A stretch of DNA of 64,000 nt, taken from positions 992,001-1,056,000 of the forward strand of contig NZ_JAUSYQ010000002.1 of NCBI RefSeq assembly GCF_030816965.1, read 5' to 3'. The stretch comes from Streptomyces canus. Its GTDB lineage: Bacteria > Actinomycetota > Actinomycetes > Streptomycetales > Streptomycetaceae. Each line of letters starts with the position of its first letter. Position 1 is the first letter of the stretch. The translations under genes were made by a program, and so were the position numbers. Below the pieces are notes generated by a model, which was not told where the DNA came from, ran no database searches, and was given only the letters and a program-made list of their open reading frames with translations. Below are positions 42,764 to 51,448 of the stretch, in pieces.

Positions 42764-43564
42764 ATGGAGGACTTCGCCCTGGAGACCCTCGGTCTGGCCG
42801 AGGCACCTCGCGATCACCCGCTGCGGTATCCCGGCGCCTGGCCGACGGACTCCGCGCTCCTCGACGGTGACCGGCTGGTGCCCCTGCCCCGCGACCGGTG
42901 GTGGTACGAGGACCGCGCGCCCGTCCTGGCGGTCGGCTCCAACGCCAGCCCCGGCCAGCTGCGGCACAAGATGGCCGAGTTCGGGATCACCTCGCCGATC
43001 CCGATGGTGAAGACACGGGTGACCGGCGTCGACGTGGGCGTGTCCGCGCACGTGAGCCGCATGGGATACGTGTCGGCGTCTCCCTTCCACGCCCCGGACA
43101 CCGTACGGGAGTTGTTCGTCATCTGGCTGGACCCCGAGCAACTGGCGATCATCGACGCGAGCGAGGGGGTGCCGCTGCCGAACGGCAACTACGGGCGCGC
43201 CTGGCTGCCCGCGCCCGAGGTGCGGGTCGAACTGCCCGGCGGCGTGCCCCTGCCGGGTGTCCACTCCTACGTCAACCGCCACGGCGTCCTGCACGACGGC
43301 ACCGGCGCTGCGCGCACCCACCCCGGCCAACGGGAGCTGCTGGCCGAACTCCTCGTGGGGTCGGCCCGGTTGCGTCAGCTGTTCGGCGTCACGCCGGAGG
43401 AGTTCGTGGCACGGGCCCGCGCCGACCGTCAGCTGTGCGCGGCGGGCACCCGGCTGTTCGCCGACGAGAAGCGGGTCACGGAGTCCGGCCTGGAGCGGTA
43501 CGTGACGGTTCAGCAGACCGGGAGTCCCGGCACCGGCTCGTCGTTGTTCCCGCCCTTGAGGTAG
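42764..43564 (+). CDS. hypothetical protein with a GGCT-like motif
   Basis: 266 residues, starting six bases after the LacI stop, so probably cotranscribed. The only recognisable motif is VLAVGSNASPGQL (residues about 54-66), which recalls the 'YGSN' loop of gamma-glutamylcyclotransferase folds; the rest (RWWYEDRAPVLAV, PNGNYGRAWLPAPEVRVELP) matches no family I know. No signal or membrane segment. The last 55 bases overlap the convergent kinase gene, and the GGCT-like idea is an inference only. Confidence 0.65.
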   Translation: MEDFALETLGLAEAPRDHPLRYPGAWPTDSALLDGDRLVPLPRDRWWYEDRAPVLAVGSNASPGQLRHKMAEFGITSPIPMVKTRVTGVDVGVSAHVSRMGYVSASPFHAPDTVRELFVIWLDPEQLAIIDASEGVPLPNGNYGRAWLPAPEVRVELPGGVPLPGVHSYVNRHGVLHDGTGAARTHPGQRELLAELLVGSARLRQLFGVTPEEFVARARADRQLCAAGTRLFADEKRVTESGLERYVTVQQTGSPGTGSSLFPPLR

Positions 43565-45621
43565 ACGTCGCTGACGTAGACGCCGGTGTTGCCGCTGTCG
43601 TCGTCCGTCTTCGCCCACCAGACGTTGGTCCACTCGCCCGAGGTCTCGCGGCGGCCCAGGTTCGACTGGCAGTAGAAGTAGTTGGTGCCCGCGTTGAGGA
43701 CGCCGGCCTCGGCGCCGGAGGCGGTGTAGGACGTGGCGGTCTTCCAGACGGTGCAGTTGTACTTGCCGCCGCCGATGGCTGTGCAGGCCGGGGCCGGGGT
43801 GCTGGAGCCGCCGTCCCCGGTCGTGCCGCCGTCGCCGGAGCCGCTGCCGCCTGAACCGCTGCCGCCGGACGAACCGTCCGAGCCGTCGCCCCCTGAGGTG
43901 CCACCACCGGAGGAGTTGGCCGTGGCGGACGCGGAGGCACGGCTCGTGGGCTTGGAGCCCCCGTCGTCGGCGGACGTCCCCTTCGCGCTCGCAGTCTTCT
44001 TGTCGTTCCCGTCCGTGGGCCCGGGACTGCTGGATCGGTCGGCGTCGGTACGGGCGGACGTGGAGGCCGTCGCCGTGGTGGCGGTCGCGGACGGACGGGC
44101 GTCGGCCTCGGCGTCACCCGAGTTGTTCAGCATGGCGACGGCTGTTCCGGCCCCCGCGAGAACAACGGTGACGGCCGCGGCGACAAGCAGGGCGCGGCCC
44201 TTGCGGCGGGGCCGGGGCGCGGTGGTCATGGGGCCCGGCGGGAGCGGGTCGTGGAGCGCGGACGCACCGTGACCGTAAGCCGGAGACGCGGGCTGTCCCG
44301 GAGCGGCGACGAACGCTCCGGGGCGGTGTTCCGAGGGCCCGGGTTGCCCCGGACCACCGGCCTGAGGGGCGAACGCGCCGGGGCCCTGCCCCGGCAGACC
44401 GGTCCGTCCGGGAGCACCGTCCTGAGAGGCGGACGTCACCCACCACGGCGCCGGCGCCCCGGCCTGCCCCGCAGCACCCGCAGCACCCGCAGCGCCCTGC
44501 CCCGGAGTTCCGGGCTCTACAGCCGCCGCGGGCGCGGTCGGCTGCGCGGCCACGGTCCCCGCCGTTTCGTGCTCACCGGGCCCCTGGGCCTGCTCAGCCC
44601 CGTGCGATCCGGATCCCGCCGCCGACCCCGGCCTCGTCGGGTCCGTCGGCCCGAGACCGGCCGATGCCACCGGCGCCGCCGGAACGTCGGGGGCCGTCTC
44701 GGCCCGCCCCGCCGAACCCGCCGTACCCCGCAAGGTAGTCGTGGGCCTGTCCGACCCTGCCCCGTCCGCCACCGCCTGCAGCAGCCCGCGTGCCTCCCCC
44801 GCCCCCGGGCGCGCCTCGGGACGCTTGTCCAGCAGGCGCTGGAGAACCGGGCCGAGGGGGCCGGCACGGCGGGATTCGGGGAGCGGTTCGCCGACGATCG
44901 CGGTGAGCGTGGAGAACGTCGACGTACGGTGGAACGGCGAGGCCCCCTCGACCGCCGCGTACAGCGTGGCACCCAGGCCCCACACGTCGGAGGCCGGTCC
45001 CGGATCGGCACCCTGGGCGCGCTCGGGGGCCATGTAGTCCAGGGAGCCGACGAGATGACCGGTGCGGGTGAGGTTCGTGGCCGAGCCGTCGCCCGGATCG
45101 TCCATCGTGGCGATGCCGAAGTCGGTCAGCAGGACGCGGCCCGAGCGGTCGAGCAGGATGTTGCCGGGTTTGACATCGCGGTGCAGTACGCCGGCTTCGT
45201 GGGCGGCGGCCAGCGCGTCCATGACCTTGGCGCCGATGCCGGCCGCCTCACGCGGGTCGAGGGGACCGCTTTTGCGCAGCACGGCGTCCAGGGACGGCCC
45301 GTCGACCAGCTCCATGACGATCAGTGGACGCCCGTCGACCTCGGCCACGTCGTGCACCGCGACGACGCCGGGATGCCGGACCCGGGCCGCGGCACGGGCC
45401 TCGCGCTGCATCCGCAGCCGCAAATCGGCGAGTTCCGGGCCGTCGGCGTCGGTGTAGGTGCGCAGTTCCTTGACGGCGACCTCACGGCCGAGGACCTCGT
45501 CGACGGCCCGCCAGACCACACCCATGCCGCCGCGACCGAGCTGGGCCACGACACGATAACGCCCGGCCAGCAGCCGACCGGCTTCGTCCTGGCCCTTTCC
45601 GTTGGTCTCCCCCGAAGACAC
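43510..45621 (-). CDS. transmembrane Ser/Thr protein kinase (PknB type)
   Basis: 703 residues. Kinase domain (about 20-285): glycine loop LGRGGMGVVWRA, Lys in VAVKEL, catalytic HRDVKPGNILL, DFGIATMDD and APE in YMAPERAQG. Then a long Pro/Gly/Ala-rich cytoplasmic linker, one membrane helix (about 474-495: ALLVAAAVTVVLAGAGTAVA) and a Ser/Gly-rich extracellular stalk ending in a compact domain of about 95 residues with four Cys (PACTAIGGGKYNCTVW, YFYCQSNLGR, PVC). It lacks PASTA repeats. It probably transduces an outside signal to cytosolic targets. The GC-rich linker explains the many long antisense open frames here. Confidence 0.93.
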   Translation of the reverse strand: MSSGETNGKGQDEAGRLLAGRYRVVAQLGRGGMGVVWRAVDEVLGREVAVKELRTYTDADGPELADLRLRMQREARAAARVRHPGVVAVHDVAEVDGRPLIVMELVDGPSLDAVLRKSGPLDPREAAGIGAKVMDALAAAHEAGVLHRDVKPGNILLDRSGRVLLTDFGIATMDDPGDGSATNLTRTGHLVGSLDYMAPERAQGADPGPASDVWGLGATLYAAVEGASPFHRTSTFSTLTAIVGEPLPESRRAGPLGPVLQRLLDKRPEARPGAGEARGLLQAVADGAGSDRPTTTLRGTAGSAGRAETAPDVPAAPVASAGLGPTDPTRPGSAAGSGSHGAEQAQGPGEHETAGTVAAQPTAPAAAVEPGTPGQGAAGAAGAAGQAGAPAPWWVTSASQDGAPGRTGLPGQGPGAFAPQAGGPGQPGPSEHRPGAFVAAPGQPASPAYGHGASALHDPLPPGPMTTAPRPRRKGRALLVAAAVTVVLAGAGTAVAMLNNSGDAEADARPSATATTATASTSARTDADRSSSPGPTDGNDKKTASAKGTSADDGGSKPTSRASASATANSSGGGTSGGDGSDGSSGGSGSGGSGSGDGGTTGDGGSSTPAPACTAIGGGKYNCTVWKTATSYTASGAEAGVLNAGTNYFYCQSNLGRRETSGEWTNVWWAKTDDDSGNTGVYVSDVYLKGGNNDEPVPGLPVC

Positions 45622-45739
45622 CGCTGCCCCGTTCCTGTGAACACGTCAATGCGTGCCGTACAGACTACGGGGCAGGAGTGACGACTTCAGCCGGCGGTTG
45701 CGACCGTGACAGGGCCGCTACGTCTCCGCCTGCTTCGTG

Positions 45740-47044
45740 CTACTTCGTGGGAACGGTCAGGTCACCGCGCCGGGGCGCCGCGTACGCCTCCAGGTCGGCC
45801 CGGGCCAGACCCGTCAGCCGGGCCACCTCGGCGATGTCGAGCGCGCCGCAGTCGAGACCGCGCAGCAGATAGCCGCTGAGCGCCTTGGCGGTGGCCGGCT
45901 CGTCCATGACGTCGCCGCCGACCCGGCCCGCGTACCGGGCGAGTCGGCCGGCAGCCTGCTCGAAGCCCTCTCGGTAGAAGGCGAACACGGCCGCGTACCG
46001 GGTGGGGATGTGGCCGGGGTGCATGTCCCAGCCCTGGTAGTAGGCGCGGGCCAGCGCCCGGCGCGTCAGGCCGTAGTGCAGTCGCCAGGCGTCGTGGACC
46101 TTCGCCGTCGGACCGACCGGCAGGACGTTCGTGGAGCCGTCCGAGACCCGTACGCCGGTGCCCGCGGCCGCGACCTGCATGATCGCCTTCGCGTGGTCGG
46201 CGGCGGGGTGGTCGCTCGCCTGGTAGGCGGCGGAGACGCCGAGGCAGGCGCTGTAGTCGAAGGTGCCGTAGTGCAGTCCGGTGGCGCGGCCCTCGGCGGC
46301 CTGGATCATACGGGCGACGGTGGCGGTGCCGTCGGTGGCGAGGATGGACTGACTGGTCTCGATCTGGATCTCGAAGCCGATTCGGCCGGAGTCCAGTCCG
46401 TGTGCCTTCTCGAAGGCCTCCAGGAGCCGGACGAACGCGGTGACCTGCTCGGCGTAGGTCACCTTCGGCAGGGTCAGCACCAGTCCCTCGGGCAGGCGGC
46501 CCGCCGCCATGAGGCCCGTGAGGAAGATGTCGAGGGTCCGGATGCCGCGGTCCCGGACGACCGCCTCCATGCACTTCATGCGGATGCCCATGTACGGGGC
46601 CGCCGTGCCGTTCTTGTACGCCTCGGCGATCAGTCGTGCCGCGCGGGCCGCCGTCTCGTCCTCCTCGGCGTCCGGGCGCGGGCCGTAGCCGTCCTCGAAG
46701 TCGACGCGCAGGTCCTCGATCGGTTGGTGCTCCAGCTTGGCGCGCACGCGCGCGTAGACGGGCTCGGCGAGGTCGTCGGACAACCCGAGGACGGCGGCGA
46801 AGGACGCGGCGTCCGGGGCGTGTTCGTCGAGGGCGGCGAGGGCCTTCTCGCCCCAGGAACGGATGGTGTCGGAGGCGAAGGCGTCACCGGGGACGTAGAC
46901 GGTGTGCACGGGCTGGCGGGTGCCGGGGTCTCCGGGGTAGCGGCGCTCCAGTTCGGCGTCGACCGGCGCGAGGGAGGCGCTGATCTCCTCGCTGACGGCA
47001 CCCGCGAGGCTCGTCGCCACCTGCTCCTGCTGGCCGTGACCCAT
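45740..47044 (-). CDS. DUF6986 protein, HpcH/HpaI aldolase/malyl-CoA lyase fold
   Basis: 434 residues from ATG 47044 (MGHGQQEQVATSLAG), with GGAGG nine bases upstream. Aldolase/citrate-lyase-like landmarks: RVDFEDGYGPRPDAEEDE, IRMKCMEAVVRDRG, GLVLTLPKVTYAEQV, FEIQIETSQSIL (metal-binding Glu) and LHYGTFDYSA. It matches DUF6986, a Streptomyces-rich family resembling CitE/malyl-CoA lyases; the reaction is not known. A large 11-bp-arm dyad lies immediately upstream, pointing to specific regulation. Confidence 0.85.
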   Translation of the reverse strand: MGHGQQEQVATSLAGAVSEEISASLAPVDAELERRYPGDPGTRQPVHTVYVPGDAFASDTIRSWGEKALAALDEHAPDAASFAAVLGLSDDLAEPVYARVRAKLEHQPIEDLRVDFEDGYGPRPDAEEDETAARAARLIAEAYKNGTAAPYMGIRMKCMEAVVRDRGIRTLDIFLTGLMAAGRLPEGLVLTLPKVTYAEQVTAFVRLLEAFEKAHGLDSGRIGFEIQIETSQSILATDGTATVARMIQAAEGRATGLHYGTFDYSACLGVSAAYQASDHPAADHAKAIMQVAAAGTGVRVSDGSTNVLPVGPTAKVHDAWRLHYGLTRRALARAYYQGWDMHPGHIPTRYAAVFAFYREGFEQAAGRLARYAGRVGGDVMDEPATAKALSGYLLRGLDCGALDIAEVARLTGLARADLEAYAAPRRGDLTVPTK

Positions 47045-47063
47045 CCCACACCCTCCACTTTTC

Positions 47064-47093
47064 CGCTCTACGGAATCAACAATCCGTAGAGCG
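47064..47093. promoter_or_regulatory. 11-bp-arm inverted repeat upstream of the DUF6986 gene
   Basis: CGCTCTACGGA (47064-47074) and TCCGTAGAGCG (47083-47093) are perfect complements with the eight-base spacer ATCAACAA. It ends 20 bp upstream of the start codon, between the ribosome-binding site and likely promoter, and resembles IclR/GntR-type operators. The regulator is not in the window. Confidence 0.72.
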
Positions 47094-47234
47094 AAGTTAT
47101 CCATGAAGCTTCCGGACGGTCAACACCCCGTCCCCAGCATGAGCCACCGCGTTCATTCAAGGCGCCGAGAACCCCTACGCCCTCTACCGCACTCCGGTTC
47201 GAACATTCATCCTGTCCCGTCGGGAGGGAACAAC

Positions 47235-48128
47235 ATGTCGGACACCCACAGAATGACGCGTCGCATGGGCCTCAGAACCGCCATGGCCGCCGCCGTCACC
47301 GTGCCGCTGATGGGCACGCTGCCGGCCTCCGCCGCCAAGCCGTCCAACCGCCGACTCGATGTCATGACGTTCAATCTCCGCTTCGCCGGCACCGCCGAAC
47401 CCAACAGCTGGGCCGCCCGCCGCCCGGTGATGCGCCGGCTGTTACGTCAGGAGGCCCCTACCCTGATGGGCACCCAGGAAGGCCTCTACCAGCAACTGCG
47501 TGACATCCACGCCGACCTCGGACCGCACTACGACTGGATCGGCACCGGCCGCGAGGGCGGCAGCCACGACGAGTCCACAGCGATCTTCTACGACACACGG
47601 CGCCTGGCCCCGGTCGAGCACGACACGTACTGGCTCTCCGACACGCCCAGGGTCATCGGCTCGAACACCTGGGGTGGAGCGCTCCCCCGGATCGTCACAT
47701 GGGTCCGCTTCCATGACCGGGCCGTCGGCGGACGGGAGTTCCACGTCCTCAACACCCACTTCGACCACCTGGGCCAGTACGCGCGCGAGCGGTCCGCTGT
47801 GTTCCTCGGCCAGAAGATCGCCGAGTTCGACCGCTCGACACCGGTGGTGGTGACCGGCGACTTCAACGCCGCGGCCCACGACAACCAGGCGTACGACACC
47901 CTGCTCGCCACGGGTCTCGTCGACACCTGGGACGCCGCTGTGGAACGCGGCAGGCAGTACGCCACCTTCCACGGCTACAAACCCCTCACCCCCGACGGCG
48001 ACCGCATCGACTGGATCCTCGCCTCGGCCGGCGCCACCGTCCACCGGGCCTCGATCAACACCTTCGCGATGAACGGACAGTTCCCGAGCGACCACCTGCC
48101 GGTGCAGGCCACCGTCACCCTGGGATGA
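47235..48128 (+). CDS. secreted endonuclease/exonuclease/phosphatase-family protein
   Basis: 297 residues from ATG 47235, GGAGGGAA upstream. The N-terminus (MTRRMGLRTAMAAAVTVPLMG, cut near ASA-A) is a Sec or Tat-type signal. The EEP catalytic set is complete: FNLRFAG, GTQEGL, LNTHFDHLG, VVTGDFNAAA, DWILAS, SDHLPVQ. Such proteins are secreted phosphodiesterases or phosphatases for nucleic acid, phosphoinositide or similar substrates. Codon 70 is TTA (47442-47444), the rare leucine codon read by the bldA tRNA, so synthesis should be delayed until development. A bidirectional terminator follows. Confidence 0.9.
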   Translation: MSDTHRMTRRMGLRTAMAAAVTVPLMGTLPASAAKPSNRRLDVMTFNLRFAGTAEPNSWAARRPVMRRLLRQEAPTLMGTQEGLYQQLRDIHADLGPHYDWIGTGREGGSHDESTAIFYDTRRLAPVEHDTYWLSDTPRVIGSNTWGGALPRIVTWVRFHDRAVGGREFHVLNTHFDHLGQYARERSAVFLGQKIAEFDRSTPVVVTGDFNAAAHDNQAYDTLLATGLVDTWDAAVERGRQYATFHGYKPLTPDGDRIDWILASAGATVHRASINTFAMNGQFPSDHLPVQATVTLG

Positions 48129-48130
48129 GC

Positions 48131-48170
48131 CGAGGCCCCCGCGACCGCGTCGGCGGTCACGGGGGCCTCG
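48131..48170. terminator. bidirectional terminator between the EEP gene and etfA
   Basis: CGAGGCCCCCG (48131-48141) pairs with CGGGGGCCTCG (48160-48170), and inside it GACCGC pairs with GCGGTC, with one C/A mismatch between the two helices. It lies three bases after one stop and 17 before the other. Confidence 0.8.
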
Positions 48171-48187
48171 TACGCCCGGAGCGGGGA

Positions 48188-49150
48188 TCAGCCCTTGCGG
48201 GCGTTGATCTCCTCGGTGAGGGCGGGGACGACGTCGAAGAGGTCGCCGACGACGCCGTAGTCGACGAGGTCGAAGATGGGGGCCTCGGCGTCCTTGTTGA
48301 CCGCCACGATGGTCTTGGAGGTCTGCATGCCCGCGCGGTGCTGGATCGCGCCGGAGATACCGTTGGCGATGTACAGCTGCGGCGAGACGCTCTTGCCGGT
48401 CTGGCCGACCTGGTTGGTGTGCGGGTACCAGCCCGCGTCCACCGCGGCGCGGGAGGCGCCGACGGCCGCGCCGAGGGAGTCGGCGAGGGCCTCGATGATG
48501 GCGAAGTTCTCGGAGCCGTTGACGCCGCGGCCGCCGGAGACCACGATCGCGGCCTCGGTCAGCTCCGGACGCCCGGTCGACTCGCGCGGGGTACGGCCGG
48601 TGACCTTGGTGCCGGTGGCCTGCGCGGAGAAGGTCACGGACAGCTCCGAGACCGCTCCGGCGGCCGGGGCGGCCTCGACGGCGGCGGAGTTGGGCTTGAC
48701 GGTGATGACCGGGGTGCCCTTGGAGATGCGGGACTTGGTGGTGAAGGAAGCGGCGAACACCGACTGGGTGGCCACCGGACCGGCGTCGCCGGCTTCCAGG
48801 TCGACGGCGTCGGTGATGATGCCGGAACCGATGCGCAGCGCCAGACGCGCGGCGATCTCCTTGCCCTCGGCGGAGGACGGCACCAGCACGGCGGCCGGGG
48901 ACACTTCGGCGACCGCGGCCTGCAGCGCGTCGACCTTCGGTACGACCAGGTAGTCGGCGTACTCGGAGGCGTCGTGGGTCAGGACCTTGACGGCACCGTG
49001 CTCACCCAGGACGGCGGCGGTGTCGGCGCCACCGGCACCCAGCGCGACGGCGACCGGCTCACCGATACGGCGGGCCAGGGTCAGCAGCTCGAGGGTGGGC
49101 TTGCGGACGGCACCGTCCACGTGGTCGACATAGACGAGAACTTCAGCCAT
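48188..49150 (-). CDS. etfA: electron transfer flavoprotein alpha subunit
   Basis: 320 residues. N-terminal domain starts [13 protein letters not shown]; the C-terminal FAD-binding domain shows the family signature ([36 protein letters not shown]) and ends with [14 protein letters not shown]. With EtfB it forms a heterodimer that passes electrons from acyl-CoA dehydrogenases to an ETF-quinone oxidoreductase. It follows etfB by 77 bp on the same strand, the standard order. Terminator at 48131-48170. Confidence 0.96.
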   Translation of the reverse strand: MAEVLVYVDHVDGAVRKPTLELLTLARRIGEPVAVALGAGGADTAAVLGEHGAVKVLTHDASEYADYLVVPKVDALQAAVAEVSPAAVLVPSSAEGKEIAARLALRIGSGIITDAVDLEAGDAGPVATQSVFAASFTTKSRISKGTPVITVKPNSAAVEAAPAAGAVSELSVTFSAQATGTKVTGRTPRESTGRPELTEAAIVVSGGRGVNGSENFAIIEALADSLGAAVGASRAAVDAGWYPHTNQVGQTGKSVSPQLYIANGISGAIQHRAGMQTSKTIVAVNKDAEAPIFDLVDYGVVGDLFDVVPALTEEINARKG

Positions 49151-49227
49151 GGGGATGCTCTCCTGCGGATTGCGAAGTCTGAGGGGGCGGTACGGGGTTG
49201 AGCTGAGCCTCAGCGGGCCAGTGACCC

Positions 49228-50016
49228 TTAGATGAACTTCTGGCTCGCGAGGAACTCGGCGAGCTGCTTGCCGCCCTCGCCCTCGTCCTTGACGATCGTG
49301 CCCGCGGTGCGGGCCGGGCGCTCGGTCGCGGAGTCGACGACCGTGTAGGCGCCCTCCAGGCCGACCTGCCCGGCCTCCAGGTCCAGGTCGGACAGGTCCC
49401 AGGCCTGCACCGGCTTCTTCTTGGCCGCCATGATGCCCTTGAAGGAGGGGTAGCGCGCCTCGCCCGACTGGTCGGTCACCGACACCACCGCCGGCAGCGA
49501 GGCCTCCAGCTGCTCCGAGGCGGCATCCCCGTCGCGGCGGCCCCTGACCGTGCCGTCCTCGACCGAGACCTCGGACAGCAGGGTCACCTGCGGCACACCA
49601 AGGCGTTCGGCCAGCAGCGCCGGGACCACGCCCATCGTGCCGTCGGTGGAGGCCATACCGGAGATCACCAGGTCGTAGCCGGCCTTCTCGATCGCCTTGG
49701 CCAGCACCAGCGAGGTGCCCAGGGCGTCGGTGCCGTGCAGGTCGTCGTCCTCGACGTGGACGGCCTTGTCGGCACCCATCGACAGCGCCTTGCGCAGCGC
49801 GTCCTTGGCGTCCTCGGGGCCCACGGTCAGGACCGTGACCTCGACGTCGTCGTCGGAGTTCTCCGAGATCTGCAGCGCCTGCTCGACCGCGTACTCATCG
49901 AGCTCGGAGAGCAGACCGTCCACGTCGTCCCGGTCGACGGTCAGGTCATCGGCGAAGTGCCGGTCGCCGGTGGCGTCGGGCACGTACTTCACAGTGACAA
50001 CGATCCTCAAGCTCAC
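49228..50016 (-). CDS. etfB: electron transfer flavoprotein beta subunit
   Basis: 262 residues. Family features: MSLRIVVTVKYVPDATGDRH, VEQALQISE, the AMP-binding region (LRKALSMGADKAVHVEDDDL, LAKAIEKAGYDLVISGMAS), and PQVTLLSEVSVEDG. It is the first gene of the etfBA operon. A candidate promoter may lie around 50120 (TAATAT on the minus strand), and an AAGCGCTT palindrome at 50159-50166 lies farther upstream. Confidence 0.96.
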   Translation of the reverse strand: MSLRIVVTVKYVPDATGDRHFADDLTVDRDDVDGLLSELDEYAVEQALQISENSDDDVEVTVLTVGPEDAKDALRKALSMGADKAVHVEDDDLHGTDALGTSLVLAKAIEKAGYDLVISGMASTDGTMGVVPALLAERLGVPQVTLLSEVSVEDGTVRGRRDGDAASEQLEASLPAVVSVTDQSGEARYPSFKGIMAAKKKPVQAWDLSDLDLEAGQVGLEGAYTVVDSATERPARTAGTIVKDEGEGGKQLAEFLASQKFI

Positions 50017-50242
50017 GCCGGCTCTCCTACTGCATCGTCATTTCTCGGCTGCCTCTTGCAGGCAGCATAGGCGCCCCAAGCGGCCGATCCCGGTCGGGGC
50101 GGGCTGCGCTCCGACCGCAATATTACTCACCAGTACATCCAGTTCCTGCCCGCTAAGCAAGCGCTTTGAACTGTGACCTTCGCAACGCAGCGTAATCGGA
50201 ACTCGACGGCCGCGCACCACAGCGGAAGGGCCCATGAGCCGA

Positions 50243-50752
50243 TCAGTCGCGCAGGCCGTGGAACCGGCCCTGGTGGTAGAGCAGCGGTCGGCCGGCGCCG
50301 GCGGGGTCGCCGAGCCGCACCTCGGCCAGTACGACGCGGTGGTCCCCGGCGGGCACGCGCGCGACGACCCGGCACACCAGCCAGGCGAGGACGTCGTCGA
50401 GGACGGGCACCCCCTCGGGCCCCTCGCGCCAGGCGGTGGGCGCCGCGAAGCGGTCGGCACCGCTGCGGGCGAAGGTGGCGGCCAGTTCCTCCTGGTGCTC
50501 GCCGAGTATGTGGACGCCGACGTGGTCCGCCCGGGACATCGCGGGCCAGCTGGAGGCGCCCGTGCCGATCCCGAAGGAGAGCATCGGCGGTTCGGCGGAG
50601 ACCGAGGCGAGGGACGTGGCGGTGAAGCCGACCGGACCGGCGTCACCGCTCGCGGTGATCACGGCGACGCCTGCCGCGTGCCGCCGGAAGACGGACCGCA
50701 GGAGATCGGGAGAGGCGAGTCGAGAGGCACCGAGGTCAGGCGTGGCCGTCAT
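50243..50752 (-). CDS. flavin reductase-like domain protein
   Basis: 169 residues from ATG 50752. The split-barrel FMN-binding fold is clear: LLRSVFRRHAAGVAVITASG, PVGFTATSLASVSAEPPML, AMSRADHVGVHILGEHQEEL, and the GDHRVVLAEVRLG end. Such enzymes use NAD(P)H to reduce FMN/FAD for a monooxygenase partner. No oxygenase gene is next to it; etfB lies 226 bp downstream on the same strand. Substrate and partner unknown. Confidence 0.9.
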   Translation of the reverse strand: MTATPDLGASRLASPDLLRSVFRRHAAGVAVITASGDAGPVGFTATSLASVSAEPPMLSFGIGTGASSWPAMSRADHVGVHILGEHQEELAATFARSGADRFAAPTAWREGPEGVPVLDDVLAWLVCRVVARVPAGDHRVVLAEVRLGDPAGAGRPLLYHQGRFHGLRD

Positions 50753-50960
50753 GGGGATTTCCTTCTGCGAGGAGCGTCGAGCTGGACCGTGGCTGCTCAA
50801 CAAGCCGGACAGCGCGCGCTCGCGGTGCGGGCGAGGTCGACGTGGACCCGCCCGAACAGAAGGAGTTCCGTAGGCATACGGTCAGGCTGACGATAGGTGC
50901 GGTGCACAGTCAAGTACGTTCCGGCATCTGGGAGATGCCTCACCGTCGGCGCACCCGGTG

Positions 50961-51392
50961 TCAAACCGCCTCCCCGACCGCCGCGATGACGTCCGCCTTG
51001 CGCGGCTGGCCGGTGGCCCGCCGTACGACCCGGCCGTCGGCGTCGAGGACCAGTACGGTCGGCGTCTTGAGGATGTCGAGTTCGCGGACCAGGTCGAGGT
51101 TCTTCTCGGCGTCGATCTCGACATGGGCCACGCCCGGGACCATGCCGGCGACCTCGCCCAACACCCGCCGGGTCGCCCGGCAGGGCGCGCAGAAGGCGCT
51201 GGAGAACTGGACGAGTGTGGCGCGTTCGCCGAGTTCCTCGCCCAACTCGGCCGCGCCGAGCCTCTTGCCGTCGTCGCGCCCGCGCACCCGCACTCTCCCG
51301 CTCCGCCGCCGCTGCAGCACCCCATAGGCGCTCGCCGCCGCGAGCACCGCCACGCACACCACCAGTCCGGTCATCACCTGCACAGCATTCAC
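50961..51392 (-). CDS. membrane-anchored thioredoxin-like protein
   Basis: 143 residues. One N-terminal membrane helix (VMTGLVVCVAVLAAASAYG) then a basic stretch and a thioredoxin fold with the redox motif FSSAFCAPCRATRRVL and cis-Pro region LKTPTVLVLDADG. The CAPC site suggests disulfide reduction or exchange close to the membrane. It is divergent from a DUF4395 membrane protein; the same pair occurs in many actinomycetes as I recall, suggesting a shared thiol-redox role. GTG/ATG choice at the start is uncertain (51374 also possible). Confidence 0.86.
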   Translation of the reverse strand: MNAVQVMTGLVVCVAVLAAASAYGVLQRRRSGRVRVRGRDDGKRLGAAELGEELGERATLVQFSSAFCAPCRATRRVLGEVAGMVPGVAHVEIDAEKNLDLVRELDILKTPTVLVLDADGRVVRRATGQPRKADVIAAVGEAV

Positions 51393-51448
51393 GAGACTGC
51401 AAAGATTCCCGCCTCCCCCACGTCTCCCCGTTGCGGAATGCTTGATTC

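Noticed and set aside
41651..43633. Minus-strand open frame of 660 codons
   Set aside because: Antisense to the LacI gene and the next hypothetical gene, both supported by their own motifs or context.
44250..44800. Repetitive Pro/Gly/Ala coding sequence that looks like a tandem repeat array
   Set aside because: It is the low-complexity linker of the Ser/Thr kinase; repeats are irregular and in frame, with no CRISPR-like spacing.
50157..50168. AAGCGCTT palindrome upstream of etfB
   Set aside because: Eight bases are too short in GC-rich DNA to claim an operator without other copies, although it resembles the core of the site at 7608-7623.
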